From IMG/VR virus record IMGVR_UViG_3300010160_000037, positions 1 to 64,000 of that record: a stretch of 64,000 nucleotides of DNA, one strand, 5' to 3'. This DNA is from a virus. Below are positions 61,259 to 64,000 of the stretch, piece by piece. How positions within the stretch are numbered: position 1 is the first letter of the stretch; every line of letters starts with the position of its first letter. The position numbers and the translations under genes were made by a program. The notes below the pieces were generated by a model. That model was not told the origin of the DNA and made no database searches. It was given only the letters and a program-made list of their open reading frames with translations.

Positions 61259-62380
61259 ATGGCATTATACATTGGTAACACTAACATTATTCCGGGCATT
61301 TATCCGCTACCCAGCTCGGATACTTACTGTCGCGGAGCAACCTTAGTAACTGACGGAACCAACGCATTCTGGACTTATCCAGGTAGCCCATCGGGTAATC
61401 CACAAGCAGGTTATAGATACCGTAGTGTCCTAACACACGGATTTAGTGCGGCTGGATACAAGGGCGGTAATGCATGGCGTGCTCTTAACAAGACATGGCA
61501 TTCAACAGACATTACCTACTATTGCGGTGAGCAGTTGATGTACACCGGCGACTACATGGACGGTTTCTTTAGTGATTACAATGGTTACTCTTTAGGTACA
61601 AACAACGGCTTCGGCGGCGCAAACAGCCACACTGACAGTTTTAACCTGTACACAGGTTTGAATCGCAGTAAGACAGGCGGAACATTTAGTCCTTATTCAT
61701 TCGGTTATGTAGGTGACGATCCGCAAGCAGTTATGGGCTATGGTACTGTGGGCGGCTGGGACATGTCAGTTGCACGTCGAGCTCAGGGAGCAACAAGCGC
61801 GGCAACTTATCAATATGGATATTGCACAGGCGGTGGCCCAAGCTCAACAGAAAAAATGCACTTTCCATCAGAAGTTATGTATACTACTACTGGTAACAAT
61901 CGTGGAGGTGGCCCAACTTCTGGTTGTGGCGGTCAAGAAATTTCTTGGTTCTCAATCGGTGGCGGTTCGTCAGGCATTTATCATTCAAATGACAGCTGGT
62001 TTGGTTCTCCAACACAGTTTACTCCAGACGGATTTATGAAATTGTTAAGCACCAAGTATGGCTGGCATTACAGCGGTACAGGTAACAACGTACAGCAAGG
62101 TCGTGTGCAGTTTAACGAAACGTCTGGTTCAGCTATTGCTTACTTCTCACAGATATCAGCATATGGAGAAGACGTTATGATGGCAGGACAAGATTGGGGT
62201 TATATGACTGGTAACTATGACGGTCAGCAGAATAACAAGTGCGATAAGACAACTTATAACAACAACGCACAAACACGTATGCCAGCGGCAACACGTAATA
62301 AAGGGCACTATGGTGCAAGTTCAGGTCACGCAGTTTCTGCGGCGGCAACGGTAGCAAGTTCAGGACGTCCAGGAGTTTAA
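61259..62380 (+). CDS. Gly/Tyr/Asn-rich virion protein, probable fibre-associated adhesin
   Basis: A 373-residue protein with no recognised family, very rich in Gly, Tyr, Trp, Asn and Ser. It has many aromatic turns (FFSDYNGYSLGTNNGFGG, YFSQISAYGEDVMMAGQDWG) and several Cys. Periodic 'GY/GG..W' turns suggest a propeller or compact beta structure for surface binding. It is the last of the fibre cluster and has its own late promoter. Adhesin function is inferred from position and composition. It could also be a head fibre or tail-tip protein. Confidence 0.6.
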   Translation: MALYIGNTNIIPGIYPLPSSDTYCRGATLVTDGTNAFWTYPGSPSGNPQAGYRYRSVLTHGFSAAGYKGGNAWRALNKTWHSTDITYYCGEQLMYTGDYMDGFFSDYNGYSLGTNNGFGGANSHTDSFNLYTGLNRSKTGGTFSPYSFGYVGDDPQAVMGYGTVGGWDMSVARRAQGATSAATYQYGYCTGGGPSSTEKMHFPSEVMYTTTGNNRGGGPTSGCGGQEISWFSIGGGSSGIYHSNDSWFGSPTQFTPDGFMKLLSTKYGWHYSGTGNNVQQGRVQFNETSGSAIAYFSQISAYGEDVMMAGQDWGYMTGNYDGQQNNKCDKTTYNNNAQTRMPAATRNKGHYGASSGHAVSAAATVASSGRPGV

Positions 62381-62381
62381 T

Positions 62382-63347
62382 ATGCCAGATAACAATCCAA
62401 ATAATCGAGAAGTAGAGTATTCAGTAGACTTTTGGGATGTATCAGTATATCCAAACGTAGAAGCATTACCACCGGCATTGTACAGCGGCGATCCAACGTA
62501 TGATGTAAATCCTTTTGTGAATACCGAAATAATATACATGATAGTAGGAGATCATGTATTACCTAACTCATTGTTTGAAAGCATCCACAACGATCCTGCA
62601 ATGTATTGCGAAGAATTATATTCATTGTTCAATGTACAATGTGTAGCAATGAGCAAGCATTTGTATGATACGCTACATTATACCTGGCCTAGAGCAAAAA
62701 TTAATTTTATCTCTGAAAGTATGGCTCGAAATGGAAAACAATTCTTTGCAGACTATCGAGCCGCAGGTAAAGTTTGGATCTCAAATACAGAAGATAGAGC
62801 ACACGGACCGGATGGTATTTCTCCAACACAAAACTTAGATGCGGGATTCAAACTAGAAGTAGCAATCACAGATGATATCGTAAAAGATGTTCGAGATTTT
62901 ATGTTCTTGTTTGCAAAAGAAACTGTTGAAGATGAGTTTGAGCGCAGATACATGACAATGGCTCCGAGCGGTAAATTAGAGCAAGCATCATGGGAAACAC
63001 AAAAACACGAAGCCCGTGAATGGTTGACTAACCGAGGTCAAAACGGATCACGTACACCGTTTTTAGATTATCTAGCAACTTCACATAACCGTGATAAAAC
63101 AGCATTAGCAAATAAAATTTTAGAAAAAGCAGAAGTATATGAGGATCAGCTATCTGATTTGCTCGTAGCACAACAAAGAGTCATAGCCGATTTCAAAGCG
63201 GCCCAAACTGTGTGGGATATAAATATTCAATACGAAAGGTACTTCGGATTGGCTGTTCCTATTAAACAAGCACAAGAAATGGGATGGACTGAAGGACCTG
63301 ATAATACAATAAGAAAAACACAGGTGCCACATGGATTCCAATTCTAA
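62382..63347 (+). CDS. hypothetical protein, virion-linked
   Basis: A 321-residue protein that starts 1 nt after the previous stop. The N-terminal half is mixed alpha/beta (INFISESMARNGKQFFADYR); the C-terminal half is helical (NKILEKAEVYEDQLSDLLVA, QQRVIADFKAAQTVWDINIQ). No conserved family was recognised. As the gene lies at the end of the fibre operon, it could be a fibre chaperone or neck/terminase-associated protein. Function unknown. Confidence 0.6.
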   Translation: MPDNNPNNREVEYSVDFWDVSVYPNVEALPPALYSGDPTYDVNPFVNTEIIYMIVGDHVLPNSLFESIHNDPAMYCEELYSLFNVQCVAMSKHLYDTLHYTWPRAKINFISESMARNGKQFFADYRAAGKVWISNTEDRAHGPDGISPTQNLDAGFKLEVAITDDIVKDVRDFMFLFAKETVEDEFERRYMTMAPSGKLEQASWETQKHEAREWLTNRGQNGSRTPFLDYLATSHNRDKTALANKILEKAEVYEDQLSDLLVAQQRVIADFKAAQTVWDINIQYERYFGLAVPIKQAQEMGWTEGPDNTIRKTQVPHGFQF

Positions 63348-64000
63348 AAAAACAAACACATACATCAAAAACATAGAAAATATCGTAGCTTCGGATGTAA
63401 ATGAAATACATATCGATGATGATTTTCTAAAAAGGTACGACATGGGCGATTTCGAAAAAGAAATCATGACCTATGCCGTACATTCAAACATGGGCATGAC
63501 TGCCTATCAATGCCAAAACTTTGTAGCCCGCAGTCAACTTACCCCATGGCGTCAAGTTCGACAAGCCTATATGGAGCTCGAATCACGCTATCACGCTTAC
63601 CAAGAAATTAAAGCAAGCCTTCGAAAAGCAGAATTGCTACGAAAAAAGTGGGTACGCGACCAAGCTGAAGCGGTAGATGAAATTGCTAAAGAAATGTTAC
63701 AAGTAGATATTGATAAAAATGACTATGATATCACTATTTGGAAACGTAAAATGTTGCAAGCAGAACGTGAAATTAATGCGTTCCTAGAGATTGTTAAATT
63801 CTATGCAAAGACTGAGGAAGATCTTGAATGGTTTGCCGCAGAAAATGCAGAAGAAGAACGCAAGTATTGGATCGCACGTATGGGTAAACAGGCCGCAATG
63901 GATATTATAAGTTACGGTCGAGTTGCATCTGGTAATATGGACAGTATTGCTATGATGCCAGAAGGCGATCAAATCGAAGCTCTACAAATGGCCACAAAGT
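63331..64000 (+). CDS. hypothetical protein, partial (runs off right edge)
   Basis: A frame opens at ATG 63331 within the end of the preceding gene (17-nt overlap, different frame) and is open for 223 codons to the window edge. The N-terminus is polar (DSNSKKTNTYIKNIENIVAS). Residues about 40-80 read like a helix-turn-helix candidate (MTAYQCQNFVARSQLTPWRQ). A long helical region follows (REINAFLEIVKFYAKTEEDL, RKYWIARMGKQAAMDIISYG). Size class, helical character and placement next to virion genes make a small terminase or DNA-binding role thinkable, but nothing decisive is seen. Confidence 0.7.
   Translation, partial: MDSNSKKTNTYIKNIENIVASDVNEIHIDDDFLKRYDMGDFEKEIMTYAVHSNMGMTAYQCQNFVARSQLTPWRQVRQAYMELESRYHAYQEIKASLRKAELLRKKWVRDQAEAVDEIAKEMLQVDIDKNDYDITIWKRKMLQAEREINAFLEIVKFYAKTEEDLEWFAAENAEEERKYWIARMGKQAAMDIISYGRVASGNMDSIAMMPEGDQIEALQMATK

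Noticed and set aside
25038-62380. Diversity-generating retroelement acting on the fibre genes
   Set aside because: No reverse transcriptase frame and no template/variable repeat pair with A-specific differences could be found in the window.

Overview
The window is a stretch of a T4-type contractile-tailed phage genome (myovirus). The evidence is the set of recognisable T4 homologues: baseplate gp25, gp5 and gp53-like proteins, the late sigma factor gp55, the recombination nuclease pair gp47/gp46, a gp26-type protein, portal gp20, prohead protease gp21, scaffold gp22 and major capsid protein gp23. The sequence is AT-rich. It has no integrase, tRNA or host gene, and the host cannot be named from it. 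The style of the fibre proteins resembles aquatic (marine or freshwater) T4-like phages; this is an inference from family knowledge.

Layout. 1-7136 (minus strand) is a tightly packed baseplate operon read leftward: tube-initiator-like protein, gp53-like, a very large hub candidate, gp5 spike with a C-terminal lysozyme, gp25, and probably the edge of another gene. 7137-7243 is a divergent promoter region. 7244-12416 (plus) holds gp55, gp47, gp46, two small proteins (one histone H1-like), a 2OG-Fe(II) oxygenase and a SegE-like GIY-YIG protein. 12417-12868 has no gene but is rich in hairpins and is a candidate structured RNA. 12898-13629 is a probable virion or internal-head protein. 13626-14725 (minus) is the gp26-type protein plus a previously hidden short frame, apparently joined by a programmed -1 frameshift. 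From 14800 on everything is on the plus strand: tape measure, portal, small core protein, acidic core protein, protease, scaffold, capsid and a probable capsid-associated protein. Next, from 24052 to 63347, comes a very large appendage cluster including fibre-like proteins of 3278, 2297, 4531 and 838 residues. A truncated gene runs off the right end.

Regulation. Many virion genes are preceded by an octamer of the form (G/A/C)(A/G)TAAATA, close to the T4 late promoter TATAAATA, on the strand of the gene. gp55 and gp47 instead have sigma70-like promoters. This fits a T4 programme: the host polymerase makes gp55 early, and gp55 then directs the polymerase to the late octamers.

Most notable observations: (1) at the end of the gp26-type gene, a slippery T-TTT-TTC heptamer, a 3-nt spacer and a 15-bp stem lead into a 76-codon -1 frame with no good start of its own, as in lambda-type tail chaperone frameshifts; (2) a 3278-residue fibre protein carries 15 copies of a Cys-Arg-Asp repeat domain, apparently inserted into a beta-helix scaffold that is shared with the 4531-residue protein, where a LamG-like domain is inserted instead; (3) a hairpin that could hide the ribosome site of the 4531-codon gene only on read-through transcripts; (4) the unassigned structured non-coding region beside the SegE-like gene.
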